Positions 10,254-21,077 of a stretch of DNA of 64,000 bases are shown here, one piece after another. Source of the stretch: Megalopta genalis (taxonomy: Eukaryota > Arthropoda > Insecta > Hymenoptera > Halictidae); the NCBI RefSeq assembly GCF_051020955.1, contig NC_135016.1:26507131-26571130 (forward strand), in the 5' to 3' direction. The notes under the pieces were generated by a model. The model was given only the letters and a program-made list of their open reading frames with translations, was not told the DNA's origin and searched no databases. Each line of letters begins with the position of its first letter. Within the stretch, counting starts at the first letter, position 1. The translations under genes were made by a program, and so were the position numbers.

Positions 10254-11515
10254 TCTTCTAGGGTACTCCCACTAAATACACTAGATCTTTTATAGTCCTT
10301 AATGAAACGCATAAATTGTCCGATTGTTAAAAGCCAAAGAATCCGAAAGTAATTTTTTCATTGCGCGTCTAAAAGTATCGACGTTGTCAAAGTGATTTCT
10401 ACAATTGGAAATAATCTGCACTGTCTTTCAGCAGACCGATTAAGTAAATCCTTCACCGTCGATTCTACGAAGTCTCCGGGGTACGAGTGTTACGAATAAT
10501 TCACGAAATCAACTTCTAAATAACACGCATTGCCTGTCAGCAAACGGGTAAAATAAATCGGCGTTTGCAAGAAACCGCCATTCGTAAGAAATCTCTGCCG
10601 CGAACGAGGCATTGCTAGCATTTCACGAAATTATAAATAACGAGCACTGTCTGCCAGCGGCTGGCTGAAATAAATCCACGGGTGTGCGGCACGGTCCAGG
10701 AATGCTGGTTCGATCGAGAAAAAGAAGAATTTCTCGATCCACGAGGCTGCCTCGTGGATCGAGAAACGGCGATGCACTTTTCGCGGCGTCGCTAATTGTC
10801 GGCCGGCCGGAGATTGCCCCGCGACCACGACGATAATAGCGATCGCACGAGTCCGCCAGGAATCAACAGGTGGTTTTATGCGCGCGTGGGCCTAAATTTA
10901 GCCGCGACATAACCGCTCCTACTCCCTTTCTTCGACTCCCTCTCTGTCGTCGAATCCGCAGTCCGGCGTTCGGCCTTCGGCGGCGATTCCGTCCGTCGCC
11001 TCGCGTCTCCTTGCGTCGCCTCGCGTCCTCTGCGTCCCCCTCGATTTCTCGTTTCCGCGCGGAAGCCGAGCCGAGGACCCCAAACGTCCGACACGTGCAA
11101 CGCGAAATTACGCGTTTCGCCCGCTTCGGAGATCGGCGATTCGCGATCGGCCACGTGCGCGGTGTGCAATTAACTGGAAAGTTCTCGCTCGTAGGAAGTG
11201 GGAGACGCGGTTGGGCGACAGTAATCCCGCGCTAATTAACTATGGAGGAATTCCATTCGTTTGGCGTAGGTGCAACGCCCGTAAAGTCGCCGGTGACTTA
11301 ATAAGTGCTTTTCATAATCGATGTGGGATCGGGCGGAAATGCGTTGGGTTTATCTTTATGGGCGACGCGAGTGCGCGGCTCGCGGTTCGTACGTGGGTTA
11401 AATTGTAAAAAGAGCCGCGTAAATGGGCAAACTCGGAACCTAATTGTTTGCGTAGTTCGATCGAAGACGTCGCTCTTGGTAAAAAGGGAATCTCGAAACA
11501 GCGGGGAGACGGCAG
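10254..11515. other. Unique CpG-rich sequence with one perfect hairpin
   Basis: No recognisable exon. Frames at 10870-11235 (+) and 10876-11169 (-) shadow each other in GC-rich DNA. A perfect hairpin lies at 10730-10766. Confidence 0.3.
10730..10766. repeat. Perfect 17-bp-stem hairpin
   Basis: TTTCTCGATCCACGAGG at 10730-10746 and its exact complement at 10750-10766 are separated by a 3-nt loop. It lies in unique DNA with no TSD evident. Confidence 0.85.
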
Positions 11516-11519
11516 TTAA

Positions 11520-11801
11520 CCCTTTCGCTACGGCAGCCCCGTCCGCCGTGGTTTCTGTATATATGTTGTTCTAAGTCTTAAATAATAACTGTGCCGAATG
11601 AAACAATCGTTGCTCTAATGTAACAAGTATATTTACACTTTTAATTTAGAAAGACTTACAAAATTATAGGTAACATAGGTATTTATATAATTACAAAGCC
11701 TAACGATTGAATGTTCAATATAATTAATAACGAGACGAAAATTATTAAAAGATGATAATAATATGTAAAATCTAATAATATAATCCTGTGTGATATATTT
11801 G
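11520..11801. mobile_element. Truncated TTAA element, CCCTTTCGCT family
   Basis: Begins after TTAA (11516-11519) with CCCTTTCGCTACGGCAGC. It then matches the body of the 12588-13113 element (CTAAGTCTTAAATAATAACT...) but lacks about 57 bp near the left end and loses homology near 11801. The right terminus is absent. Confidence 0.8.
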
Positions 11802-11811
11802 TTGAGTGATA

Positions 11812-11865
11812 TAAATATATATATATATATATGTATATATATTGTTGATGATATATATATTGAGT
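11812..11865. repeat. (AT)n microsatellite
   Basis: Interrupted TATATA runs directly after the truncated TTAA element, possibly at its breakpoint. Confidence 0.8.
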
Positions 11866-11869
11866 CGCA

Positions 11870-12344
11870 ACGAAGACAAAGAGATCAAAATTGCCTCATT
11901 CGACTAGAGAAATGATTAAGGACAAAATGAAGTGTTAATTGAATATAATATACGCTGCTTTTATAATACGAAGAATATTCCCCATTGTGCATGAACGAAA
12001 CACTTTGTTCCATCTAAATTCAACGAAAGAAATCATTCTATAAAACCATTATGTCATCCATTCACCAATTATGGTTAGTTAATCGAAGCCAGAAGAACAT
12101 TTTTACAGCGACGTTCGTTAATCGTTGTCCGAATCGCCCAAAATCACGTTTCGACGTGTTCGTTCCGATGTGATTACCTGTTCATTTGTATATACAGGGT
12201 CTCCCAAAATTATGGTATTTTATGGTTTATTTATTATCGGACGTAGAAACGGACGGCTTCCAACTTCGTACCACCAGTACAGCTACGTCGATGTAAATGT
12301 TCGCCTGGACTTTTCGTTTTAATAATGCTGCGATTGATCCACTG
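11870..12344. other. Unique sequence with a solo CAGGGTNTCCC end
   Basis: Nothing coding is recognised. TACAGGGTCTCCCAAAATTA near 12193-12212 resembles one terminus of the CAGGGTGTCCC elements at 32530 and 37476, without a partner end. Confidence 0.35.
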
Positions 12345-12535
12345 CAGCAAATTCTTCGCAATCGTTCCTCAGCTCGTAAACAAAAATGGACAACTTGGGA
12401 AGAGCGAATATTATTCGAGCCTTGCGGCTCGTTTTTATAGGCGCCGATTATCGACAACTATAAAAACGAGCTCCCCTCTCTCCAAGCTGGCCGTTCTTGT
12501 TTATAAGCTGTACGACAATTGCGCAGAATTTACTG
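12345..12535. mobile_element. Diverged snap-back element, CAGTAAATTC subfamily (copy 1)
   Basis: The internal blocks (AAAATGGACAACTTGGGAAGAG, split by substitutions, and CGAGCCTTGCGGCTCG) match the CAGTAATG family. The ends are CAGCAAATTCTTC / AGAATTTACTG, and a TTGTTTATAAGCTGTACGAC-type subterminal block replaces GACGCTCAGATTGTCC. About 191 bp. A sister copy is at 60446-60628. Confidence 0.75.
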
Positions 12536-12587
12536 TATCTTCCGACCGTACGAGTTGTAAGTGAAAAACCGTTTGCTCAATTTTTAA

Positions 12588-13113
12588 CCCTTTCGCTGCG
12601 ACAGCTCCATCCGCCGAAGTACCGTCACTGTACGGAAACTCGCTTCGGAAATATGCACAGTGCGCGTGGTTTCTGTATATACGTTGTTCTAAGTCTTAAA
12701 TAATAACTGTGCCGAATGAAACAATCATTGCTCTAATGTAACAAGTATATTTACATTTTTAATTTAAAAAGACTTACAAAATTATAGGTAACATAGGTAT
12801 TTATATAATTACAAAGCTTAACGATTAAATGTTTAATATAGTTAATAACGGGACGAAAATTATTAAAAGATAATAATATGTAAAAACTAATAATATAATT
12901 CTGTGCGATATATTTGAAAGCAAGGATCTATACAAAGGCCAACATCGCAATCTTTGCACTCGTACCGCGAATCCGTTCTTTTATCATTTTTGCTACAAAT
13001 TACACATCCGCGTCCTCTGTATACACTTCATTTCGATGCCGCATATATGCGGCGCCCGTACCCACAGGTCGTCGAGTGGATGCCGCATATATGCGGCGCT
13101 CGGCGCGAAAGGG
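12588..13113. mobile_element. TTAA element, CCCTTTCGCTGCG family
   Basis: TTAA at 12584-12587 and 13114-13117. Termini are CCCTTTCGCTGCGACAG on the left and a GGCGCGAAAGGG-type end on the right. 526 bp, non-coding. Two copies of GCCGCATATATGCGGC (13038-13053, 13082-13097) are centred 67.5 and 23.5 bp from the right end. Confidence 0.9.
13038..13097. promoter_or_regulatory. Paired GCCGCATATATGCGGC palindromes
   Basis: Two perfect 16-bp palindromes with centres 44 bp apart near the right terminus of the TTAA element. Candidate transposase sites by position (inference). Confidence 0.55.
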
Positions 13114-13117
13114 TTAA

Positions 13118-13890
13118 GGAGGATTGTTTGCAGGACTTCCAGACGTGTCCGAGAGAATAATTCCGATAGCAGGAACGACGATGACGAGCATAAGGAAGCG
13201 CGAGATCGATCTCTACGGCGCGGCGGCGGCTAGCCGGACGTCAAGCAGGGCAGGGCCAAGCTCGTAACTCGCGCTTCGACGCGCGATTTACAGCTGGCGC
13301 GTTGCTTTATTCGCCAACCTGTTCTCCGTTCCGTTCGGTCGACGAGACGGTTCGCCGAGAGGAACGCTCAACTCGCATTCCTGCTGCATTCGTTGCAACG
13401 CCGCGCCGCGCGCCTCGCCGTACGCGAATCAGATAAAAGTGGCCACCGAGAAAGTATATACCACGGCCTCTCTTCGGAGACTTTGAAGAATCGGCGAGGA
13501 TCCACGGGATAGCCGACGCGACGCGACGCGACCGCGGGTGCGTTATGGTCGACCGAGATTTTCGATAGGACGGGCCGGCATTAAATTTCTCCCGGATCCG
13601 ATGCACCGTCGATTCCTTTCTCGCGATCCCTTGCTACTGTCAAACGTCGTCTCGTTAGGTGTTTGTTAACCCCTTTGTTCCAAAGTCTTCACTGTTTTAG
13701 ATTCTCTCTTTACGCTGATGGTAGAAAGTCGTGGAATTCTAGCCTTTCTTTGGAGAATTTCAAGTTCGGACGATTTCCTGTGCAAAAACAATGGAAAGGC
13801 GAGCGAAGGAAATTTTACCATGATAATCAGCAACTCGATTAGTTAGACGTAATTGTTGTTGAAGATGAAAACTTTTAAACAAATACAAAC
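13118..13890. other. CpG-rich unique sequence
   Basis: GC-rich DNA with GACGCGACGCGA-type pentamer runs (about 13513-13530). Frames on both strands shadow each other and no exon is supported. Confidence 0.3.
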
Positions 13891-13896
13891 GCAGTA

Positions 13897-14112
13897 CAGT
13901 AATGTTTCCTTCAACATGACGCTCAAATTGTGCAGAAAATGGATAATCTGGGAGAGGAGACACGATTATTCGAGCCTTGCGGCTCGTTTCTATAATTGTT
14001 GACAATCGATAACCATAAGAAACGAGTCACAAGGCTCTAATAATCGTATCTCCTCTTCCTAAATTGTCCATTTTTGTCGACAATCTAAGCGTCAATTAGA
14101 GAGACATTACTG
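13897..14112. mobile_element. CAGTAATG snap-back TA element (copy B)
   Basis: CAGTAATGTTTCC...GAGACATTACTG palindrome flanked by TA, 216 bp. It is followed after 14 bp by copy C, giving a close head-to-tail pair. Confidence 0.9.
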
Positions 14113-14126
14113 TATATACAACAGTA

Positions 14127-14310
14127 CAGTAATGTCTCTCTAATTGACGTTCAGATTGTCCATTATTCGAGTTTTGCGGTTCGTTTTTATAGTTACGAAT
14201 TGTCAACGACTATAAAAAACGAGCTGCAAGGCTCGAATTATCGTGATCTCCTCTTCCAAAATTGTCCATTTTTGTGCACAATCTGTGCGTCAGTTAGGGA
14301 GACATTACTG
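14127..14310. mobile_element. CAGTAATG snap-back TA element (copy C, left-arm deletion)
   Basis: A TA-flanked element of 184 bp. The left arm lacks the ATGGACAATTTGGG-AGGAGATACG block, while the right arm is complete. The hairpin therefore has a single-arm bulge. Confidence 0.85.
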
Positions 14311-14900
14311 TATATACATTTTTCTTACTTCATGCAACAGAAAATTTCAATATTACTTTTTACATTTGTCATTTATAAAGCTCAAACTTGAACTGTTTCA
14401 GTAATGCTATTCGAGAATAATGAACAAGTTGGAAATAGATGTAATGCGCATCGTGTAACTCTTTACTCTGAAACGAGACGACGCGACGCGACGTAGCAGT
14501 GCGTTTCTTCGCAATGTCATTTCCATAATCATAATAAACAATTGGACCCTTTATGGAGCAGTAATGAAAATGAATATCTACGCAACACATTTTCTTCTTG
14601 TAATCATCTTAGTCGCTTTCTATTTTATATAAAGAAGCGAGCGAAAACTAATTAGCCTAGAGAAAGAAAGAATTCCAGCGCAGCTGAAGTTATGTCTGGA
14701 CGGTTGGAAAGGTGTGAGAATTATTTGTAAAAACTAATTAGCATAAGAGATAAACATTACTTAAAGGGAAGTGGAAGGGGAATCGTTGGTAAGATAGAAT
14801 ACGGAATGAGCGGAATGCGCGGATGCGACGAGCGAACGAATTTCAGGTCACATTCGTAAAATCAGGTTTCTTTCCTTGGTCGCGTGGCCGAAAATAAAGA
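14311..14900. other. Unique sequence, nothing recognised
   Basis: Mixed AT-rich DNA with short frames only. A GACGCGACGCGACG run lies near 14476-14490. Confidence 0.3.
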
Positions 14901-14904
14901 ATTA

Positions 14905-15122
14905 CAGTAATGTCACCCTAACTGACGCTCAGATTGTGCAGGAAAATGGACAATTTGGGAAGAGGAGATACGATTATTCGCGCCTCGCAGCTCGTTTTTA
15001 TAGTTCTTGACAATTCGTAAGTATAAAAACGAATTGCAAGGCTCGAATAATCTTATCTGCTTTCCCCCCCATATTGTTCATTTTAGTGGACAATCTGAGC
15101 GTCAGTAAGGGAGACATTACTG
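14905..15122. mobile_element. CAGTAATG snap-back TA element (copy D)
   Basis: CAGTAATGTCACC...GAGACATTACTG palindrome between TA dinucleotides, 218 bp, with a C7 run in the right arm. It ends 8 bp before the TTAA of the next element. Confidence 0.9.
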
Positions 15123-15134
15123 TATTATTATTAA

Positions 15135-15499
15135 CCCCTTAAAGTGCACGCTCGAGTTAACTTGGGCGTGATAACTGGCCAAACTGTGCACACTCGAGAT
15201 AATTCGAGCGGCGTTGTACTTTATGTTGCTATAATTTTTCACACTCGAATGCAATCGAGAATTGAAAATAACAATGTGAAAGCAAAAAAAAAAAACAATC
15301 GTTTTATTGATATTTATCATTTACATGGGATTGTAAGCTATAACACTTACTTATTCAAGTATGAAATATATCCTTTTTCTACTTATCACTTACGACTTAT
15401 CTCTTCCTTGTGAGCCGCTTTCCGACAGCGTATTCATATTCATATTCTGATTCGCTCATTTTTCAATATATATTTTACTAAAATATCATGTGAAATAAA

Positions 15500-15565
<66 letters not shown>

Positions 15566-15742
15566 TAATAATAATAATAGTAATATTCTGAAAATTAGAG
15601 ATCATACCAATTGTATAAATATCTATTATTTTTGTATTTTTGTAATTTTCTTGCCAAGACAACGTTCTAAATTGTTTTTTTACATTAAAAAAGATTGATT
15701 CTTTTTGGCCGGCCTTTTTCAAAAAAACTGTGCATTAAGAGG
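15135..15742. mobile_element. TTAA element, CCCCTTAAAGTGCA family
   Basis: TTAA at 15131-15134 and 15743-15746. Termini CCCCTTAAAGTGCAC and TGTGCATTAAGAGG are inverted with few mismatches. 608 bp. The left end has two imperfect palindromes, CTCGAGTTAACTTGGG (centre 15158.5) and CTCGAGATAATTCGAG (centre 15200.5). These lie 23.5-24 and 65.5-66 bp from the terminus. A polymorphic-looking AAT array lies inside. No transposase remnant was recognised. Confidence 0.75.
15502..15580. repeat. (AAT)n microsatellite
   Basis: About 26 ATA/AAT units with one ACA interruption, inside the TTAA element at 15135-15742. Confidence 0.95.
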
Positions 15743-15746
15743 TTAA

Positions 15747-17880
15747 ATAAGTAGGATAAAGTCCACGGCCCGGAATAATAGGATGCGCGATACGACCATA
15801 GACTGTTCGTTACGTGACCGAGAGAAGCGAATAAGAATAAAGCGAAACAGTGTCGAAGCACCCTCGGAGCATCTCCCGGCGTGTCGCGCCGCGCCGTGAA
15901 CTTCTCATCTGTTCGGCCTCTCCTCGCGAGAGAGACTCCGGTTCCGAGTATACCACGGGCACGAGCACAGGCATAGAACGTTGGCTATAACGCTGGCCAG
16001 AAGAGAGAAGAGAATACCGGTTCGGAAAGTGCAGTGGCGCCGCTACCCGAGGAATTCGCGTTTGGAAAAATATCGTACGGGTCAGCCGGATTTGAATAAA
16101 GCTCTCGTGTCGCAGTCGCAAAGCTCGTTCAAAGAGCCGGTCCACCAAGACGCGTTCCACGGATTCCGGACATCGAACAGTCACGCGGATTTTTACCCGG
16201 GATCGTGTTCCCCTGTCTACCTCTCGAATACTTCCGGAATCGTCTCCGTAATTTCTCGAGCACCGGGAAGAACCGAAGGACTAGCTTGTAAATGAAAAAG
16301 GCCAGCTGATTTTTCGATAATAATCTCGCGATTATTTCTCGCTCGTTTCAATATCTTAAATGTCCGTGCCTATATACTCCTAGATTTTAATATTTTCTCG
16401 CAGTGCTTAGATATCTGCTTCGGTAACCTTCAATCTTTATTTGAATAATCTTTATTTAATATTATTTTAACGATCTTTATTCTATCATAATCTTCATTCC
16501 TGCAGTTACTTTCCCTTTCTCAGCCGAATTGTGTTCATAACTTCTGCTCGCAGCCTCTGATGACAGCGACTGGACCATTCTCCATGGATTTCATTCGAAA
16601 AAATCGAACGATCCGTGATCGTCGAAATAATTGCCTAAGAAAACCGTGTTCGAAACTAAAAATCGTTCAAAGAAAGATGTTCCGCTCTTCGGCTAGCACG
16701 CGAACATTCGTCGTCTACGCACGAAACAATCGGCGACATACTAAACGTCGATTTAGTGTCAGAGAAGACTGATGAAGAATGTAACCATGCTTACGAGAAA
16801 GATGCAAATGAAGACAATTATTGAAGTCTTCCAGCTTGAAAGAAAAAAGATCTTCAACGAATCGCTCGTTCGGATCTCGGCGCATAATACAGGCGTCGCG
16901 TGCAGACGTACGCTCGCGGCGCGGAGCGGCGTTTTAAAAATTGGAAAGCCTTTGGAAACGCTGTCAGAGCGAAGCGATCCAGGCGTAAAGCTGTCCGGAA
17001 TGATTCTCGCGACCGAATGGCCATCGACGCGACGCGACGCGCGGAGAGCACGGCTCGCCGAGAAAGATTGACCGCCGCGCCGCGCCGGTTCCGGGAACTC
17101 GTTAATAATAATCCGCGGCGGGATTGTTTATTTAGTCCATTTGCACGTTCGGAGTGTCTGTCTTTTGGCGCGGCTCCGCCGGTAATGAATCGTTCGCATA
17201 CGCCGCGCCGGACCCGGAGGCCGGAGAGTTACAACGGCTCCGCGGGCCGAGGTTCGGGGCCCCAGGACCGAAATATACCTGGGCCCGGGCTACAGGGCCG
17301 TGCAAAAGATGCGCCGCGAGGATAACACCGTCCAGAGGAGCCGATCGTCCTTTTATTTCTCTCCGTTCGGCCGCTCCACCCGCCTATGCCCCGCCGTCCA
17401 CGACGCGAGGCGACGCGAGGCGACGCGCTCGCCCCAGCGCGTTGCGAACGCGTCCTCTTGTTCTTCCTCTCTCCTGTCTACCTGTACACCCTTTGTTCGA
17501 GGCCTCGCATTCTACCTTGCTGCTAGCGTTCGCAGCTATTGTTCAACGCGTAGAAAATCGAACGACCGTCTCCGCCGCGCAAAAATCATGAGAATTTTTC
17601 GCCCCTTACCGAGAGACCGACAACCCCTCCGAGGGTTGCGCCAGGGTTCACCGAGAGTTCACCGACGCTTTCACGAATCCTCTGACACGTTCTTCTGCTA
17701 AATCGCCTGTGCACGCTAGACACTGGAAATTGACCGATTCTCCGATTGGAACGTTGTTCGTATTAACTTCAGTTTCTATGCAAATATCGGCGACGAAGGG
17801 ACGGAATTTTAGTGCGACTTTGAGAACAGGTTGTTATTAGAAATGTGCATCGCGGGGCAGACTAGTCGGAGTATGGCAAG
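15747..17880. other. CpG-rich unique region, no supported gene
   Basis: Several 60-145 aa frames overlap on both strands (for example 15981-16295 +, 16900-17325 +, 17154-17591 +). They are Arg/Ala/Pro-rich, mutually overlapping and match nothing I recognise. Pentamer runs of GACGCGACGCG type occur near 17028-17042 and 17402-17430. Could be host promoter or leader DNA. Confidence 0.3.
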
Positions 17881-17887
17881 GGTTTAA

Positions 17888-18204
17888 CCCTTTTAGTGCC
17901 GGGCGAAAAGCAGATGCTTATGCGAATGTAACCGGCCGAATTTTACGATTTTTTACTAGGATTTAAATAAAGGTTCACATAAAAACCAAACGAAAAGCAA
18001 TATTTACAGAATTCAAAAAGCAGCGTATTAAGGACAAAATAGAGAATAAAACAGTGACGCTAATTTTTCTCTCGTAATGAAATTAGACTATTTGTAACGT
18101 ATTTATTTATTTATAACGCTACAAGGTGCGGGCCGATATATCGGCTCTGGCACTTTTCGCCAGTGCATCGAGGGCCGATATATCGGCCTCCGACACTAAA
18201 AGGG
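17888..18204. mobile_element. TTAA element, CCCTTTTAGTGCCGG family
   Basis: TTAA at 17884-17887 and 18205-18208. TIRs are CCCTTTTAGTGCCGG and a CGACACTAAAAGGG-type end. 317 bp, non-coding. The right end bears GCCGATATATCGGC at 18132-18145 and 18174-18187, centres 65.5-66 and 23.5-24 bp from the terminus. Confidence 0.9.
18132..18187. promoter_or_regulatory. Paired GCCGATATATCGGC palindromes
   Basis: Two perfect 14-bp palindromes with centres 42 bp apart at the right end of the 17888-18204 element. Candidate transposase-binding sites (inference from position). Confidence 0.55.
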
Positions 18205-18282
18205 TTAATCACAGACGTTTCACACGCGACCGGTTCAATCTAAGGTGAACCGCAAGCAACGCTATTTATTTATTAGACTTAA

Positions 18283-18628
18283 CACATTAAAGGCGGGAGT
18301 CGTAGTACTACGATTTATCTCGACTGTAGCTTAAAGGCGGGAGTCGTAGTAATACGATTTATCTCGACTGTAGCTTAAAGGCGGGAGTCGTAGTAATACG
18401 ATTTATCTCGACTTCTCATAAATATGTACTTTAAAACATATTTTGTAATTAGTGTTTATAGTTCTTTTTTAATATTTCTTTTAGTTTTAAGAGTTTAAAT
18501 AAACTTTTTTAAGCCTAAATTTTTTTATGATTACACAAAATATCGCCCGCTCTAGGACGAAAAACGAGGCGGGGCGGTCGCCGCGTTACCTAGCATACTT
18601 TCGTCAAGATCCCCCGCCTTTAATGTGT
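18283..18628. mobile_element. TTAA element, CACATTAAAGGCGGG family, triplicated left end
   Basis: TTAA at 18279-18282 and about 18629-18632. TIRs CACATTAAAGGCGGG / CCCGCCTTTAATGTG. The left terminus carries three tandem 44-bp units, each with the palindrome TCGTAGTAcTACGA or TCGTAGTAATACGA, centred 23.5, 67.5 and 111.5 bp from the end. The sister copy at 49455-49708 has one unit. Non-coding. Confidence 0.9.
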
Positions 18629-18639
18629 TTAATATAATC

Positions 18640-19285
18640 ATTATTGTTATTAAAATAAGTATTTTTCGAGAACACAAAGAAATTTCTCTCTCTCTCTCTT
18701 TCTTTCTCTCTCTATTCTTAGATACTGTGAAATATTTGAATTTTTACAATCGTGCGGTTCATTAAATTGCGTCGCTACGTCGGGTCGCTGGGAGAAACAT
18801 GGCGGGCAGGGGCGGGTAGCCTCGCAATTAAAACCTCGCCGAGCTAATGAAGCGTCGCGGAACAAGCGCGAGCGCCGATCTACGGTCGGCTCGCAGTATT
18901 CTGTATTTCTTCGGGGCGTTGTTCACTCTTTTTTCTTTCTTTCTTCCTCTCTCTCTCTCTCTTTCTCTTTCTGTCCTTTGACTCGCCGCAAGACTGACAG
19001 AGAGACGCGGCGGGTTCCTCGTGTTTACCGATCCTTTCCGTTTCCGCAAATATTGGCGACCGTGGGACGATTCGTGGGAGGCGCATGGCTCGGGACGAGG
19101 GACGAGGAACTCGGAACGAGCGAAGAGGGATTTGTCGGGTTGCGAACTCTTTTCTACTTGATTATCCTCAACGGAACGACGACTGCTCCTGCTCCTCCTC
19201 CTCCTCCTCCTCCTCTGTATCTTTAATTTTCCGTAGTCTGCTCGAGCTGGCCTGCGGCGAGTTCAAATCGCGCCTCGCGGTAACT
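18640..19285. other. Unique sequence with pyrimidine microsatellites
   Basis: CT-rich runs at about 18684-18715 and 18930-18972 and a (CTC)n tract at about 19188-19216. Short frames over them are low-complexity artefacts. No gene recognised. Confidence 0.35.
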
Positions 19286-20110
19286 AGGCGCGGTAACAAT
19301 CGAATTTAGTTGATTAAAATGGAATTATTATTGTAAATTTGCTAATTAATTCAAAAGGCTATGAAATTGTGGAATTGAATGATTTTGATTGTAAATTTAG
19401 AAGATGGGATTGATTTTGTTTTGCAGTTGTAAAGGTCATTGAATTTGTAAAGGTGATTAGGCGTAACACCGATCGAATTTAGTTGATTGGAATGGAATTA
19501 TTATTGTAAATTTGCTAATTAATTCAAAAAGCTATGGAATTGTGGAATTGAATGATTTTGATTGTAAATTTAGAAGATGGAATTGATTTTGTTTTACAGT
19601 TGTAAAGGTCGTTAAATTTGTAAAGATAATTCGGCGTAACATCGATCGAATTTAGTTGATTAAAATAGAATTATTATTATTATAAATTTGCTAATTAATT
19701 CAAAAAGCTATGGAATTGTGGAATTGAATGATTTTGATTCTAAATTTAGAAGATAGAATTGATTTTGTTTTGCAGTTGTAAAGGTCATTAAATTTGTAAA
19801 GATAATTCGGCGTAACATCGATCGAATTTAGTTGATTGAAATGGAATTATTTTTGTAAATTTGCTAATTAATTCAAAAAGCTATGGAATTGTGGAATTGA
19901 ATAATTTTGATTCTAAATTTAGAAGATAGAATTGATTTTGTTTTGCAGTTGCAAAGGTCATTAAATTTGTAAAGATAATTCGGCGTAACAACAATCAAAT
20001 TTAGTTAATTAAAATAGAATTATTATTGTAAATTTGCTAATTAATTCAAAAGGCTACAAAATTCTGGAATTGAATGATTTTGATTCGAAATATAGAAGAT
20101 AGGATTGTAA
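19286..20110. repeat. ~174-bp tandem array, five units
   Basis: Units align on a GAATTTAGTTGATT motif at 19302, 19475, 19648, 19824 and about 19997 (periods 173-176). Each contains TTGTAAATTTGCTAATTAATT and GAAGATGGAATTGATTTTG-type blocks. The last unit is diverged and fades near 20110. AT-rich, no conserved frame. Confidence 0.9.
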
Positions 20111-20392
20111 TTATTAGGAATGGAATTATTATTGCAAATTTGCCAATTAATTTTGATAGACGATTCGACGAAACCGTTTGATCGTAATACCACAAGACGG
20201 ATCGAATAACAGTCAAAATCATGGACCACGCGTGGAAAACGTGTGGAACACGAAATCGTGGAAGAACACGATATGAACATAATGTGAAACGATATAGTGT
20301 ACGGGTTTAGCGAAAATGATGTCGTATCGAAGGGGTTCGGCTGACCGGCCCCAGCTACGGCAGTTACCGGTAGCTTCCGTGACTAATCGGGC

Positions 20393-20456
20393 CGTAAGCC
20401 GTACGCCGTAAGCCGTAAGCTGTAAGCCGTAAGCCGTGAGGCGTAAGCAAGTTCGA
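20393..20456. repeat. GTAAGCC 7-mer minisatellite
   Basis: About nine degenerate tandem units of GCCGTAA (variants GTACGCC, GCTGTAA, GCCGTGA, GGCGTAA). Confidence 0.8.
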
Positions 20457-20459
20457 GAA

Positions 20460-21073
20460 ACGTTAGATACGAGGATTAGAGACGTCGGGTCCTAGGTAGG
20501 AATGTGGACGCGGCAAGAAGCGCGACTACTTTCAATTACCGCGGCAGAATCGGCATTCCGCGGATCGGCCTCGGCACGACAGTATCGTTGCTTCGCCGAT
20601 TCAAAATTACTCGGAACTCGTGTAAGCCGACCGACGATATAGTCGGCATTCCTCTGAAAATCACCGCGGCTCCCACTCCGCGGCCTGCCATAAACGCGAC
20701 AAAAACCGCCGCGCCGGTGACGTCGCGAAACACGCGTAAACTAAGAGTGTTCCCAACTAGACCTCGTTGACGCGTGTCAATAAACATTCTACGTTACTGG
20801 CCGATCGCTGATAAAGCGATTCCCCGCGCCGCGCCGCGTAGAAAGCAAAACCGCGCGAATCCGAAAAGCTTCTCCGATTGCTAACGAGTTAAATGATTGC
20901 AGCGGATGCGTTTTCGTCGGATAAATTAATTCCGAGAAGTCGATATCTTCGTTCTTTAGTATATTTGATTTAGGAATTTGTTAACGCTTGCTGGATCAAA
21001 GTCGTCGTTTTATCGTCGACAACGAGCGTATCCATATTTTTGAACTTGAGAGCACAATTGGATTAGAATAACG
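20460..21073. other. Unique sequence, no gene supported
   Basis: Frames at 20504-20770 (+) and 20536-20787 (-) are reciprocal shadows in GC-rich DNA. The minus-strand one looks hydrophobic and Gly-rich but matches no family I recognise. Confidence 0.3.
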
Positions 21074-21077
21074 TTAA

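Noticed and set aside
20504..20787. Overlapping plus and minus frames, one Gly/Val-rich
   Set aside because: Reciprocal shadows in GC-rich sequence with no supporting context.
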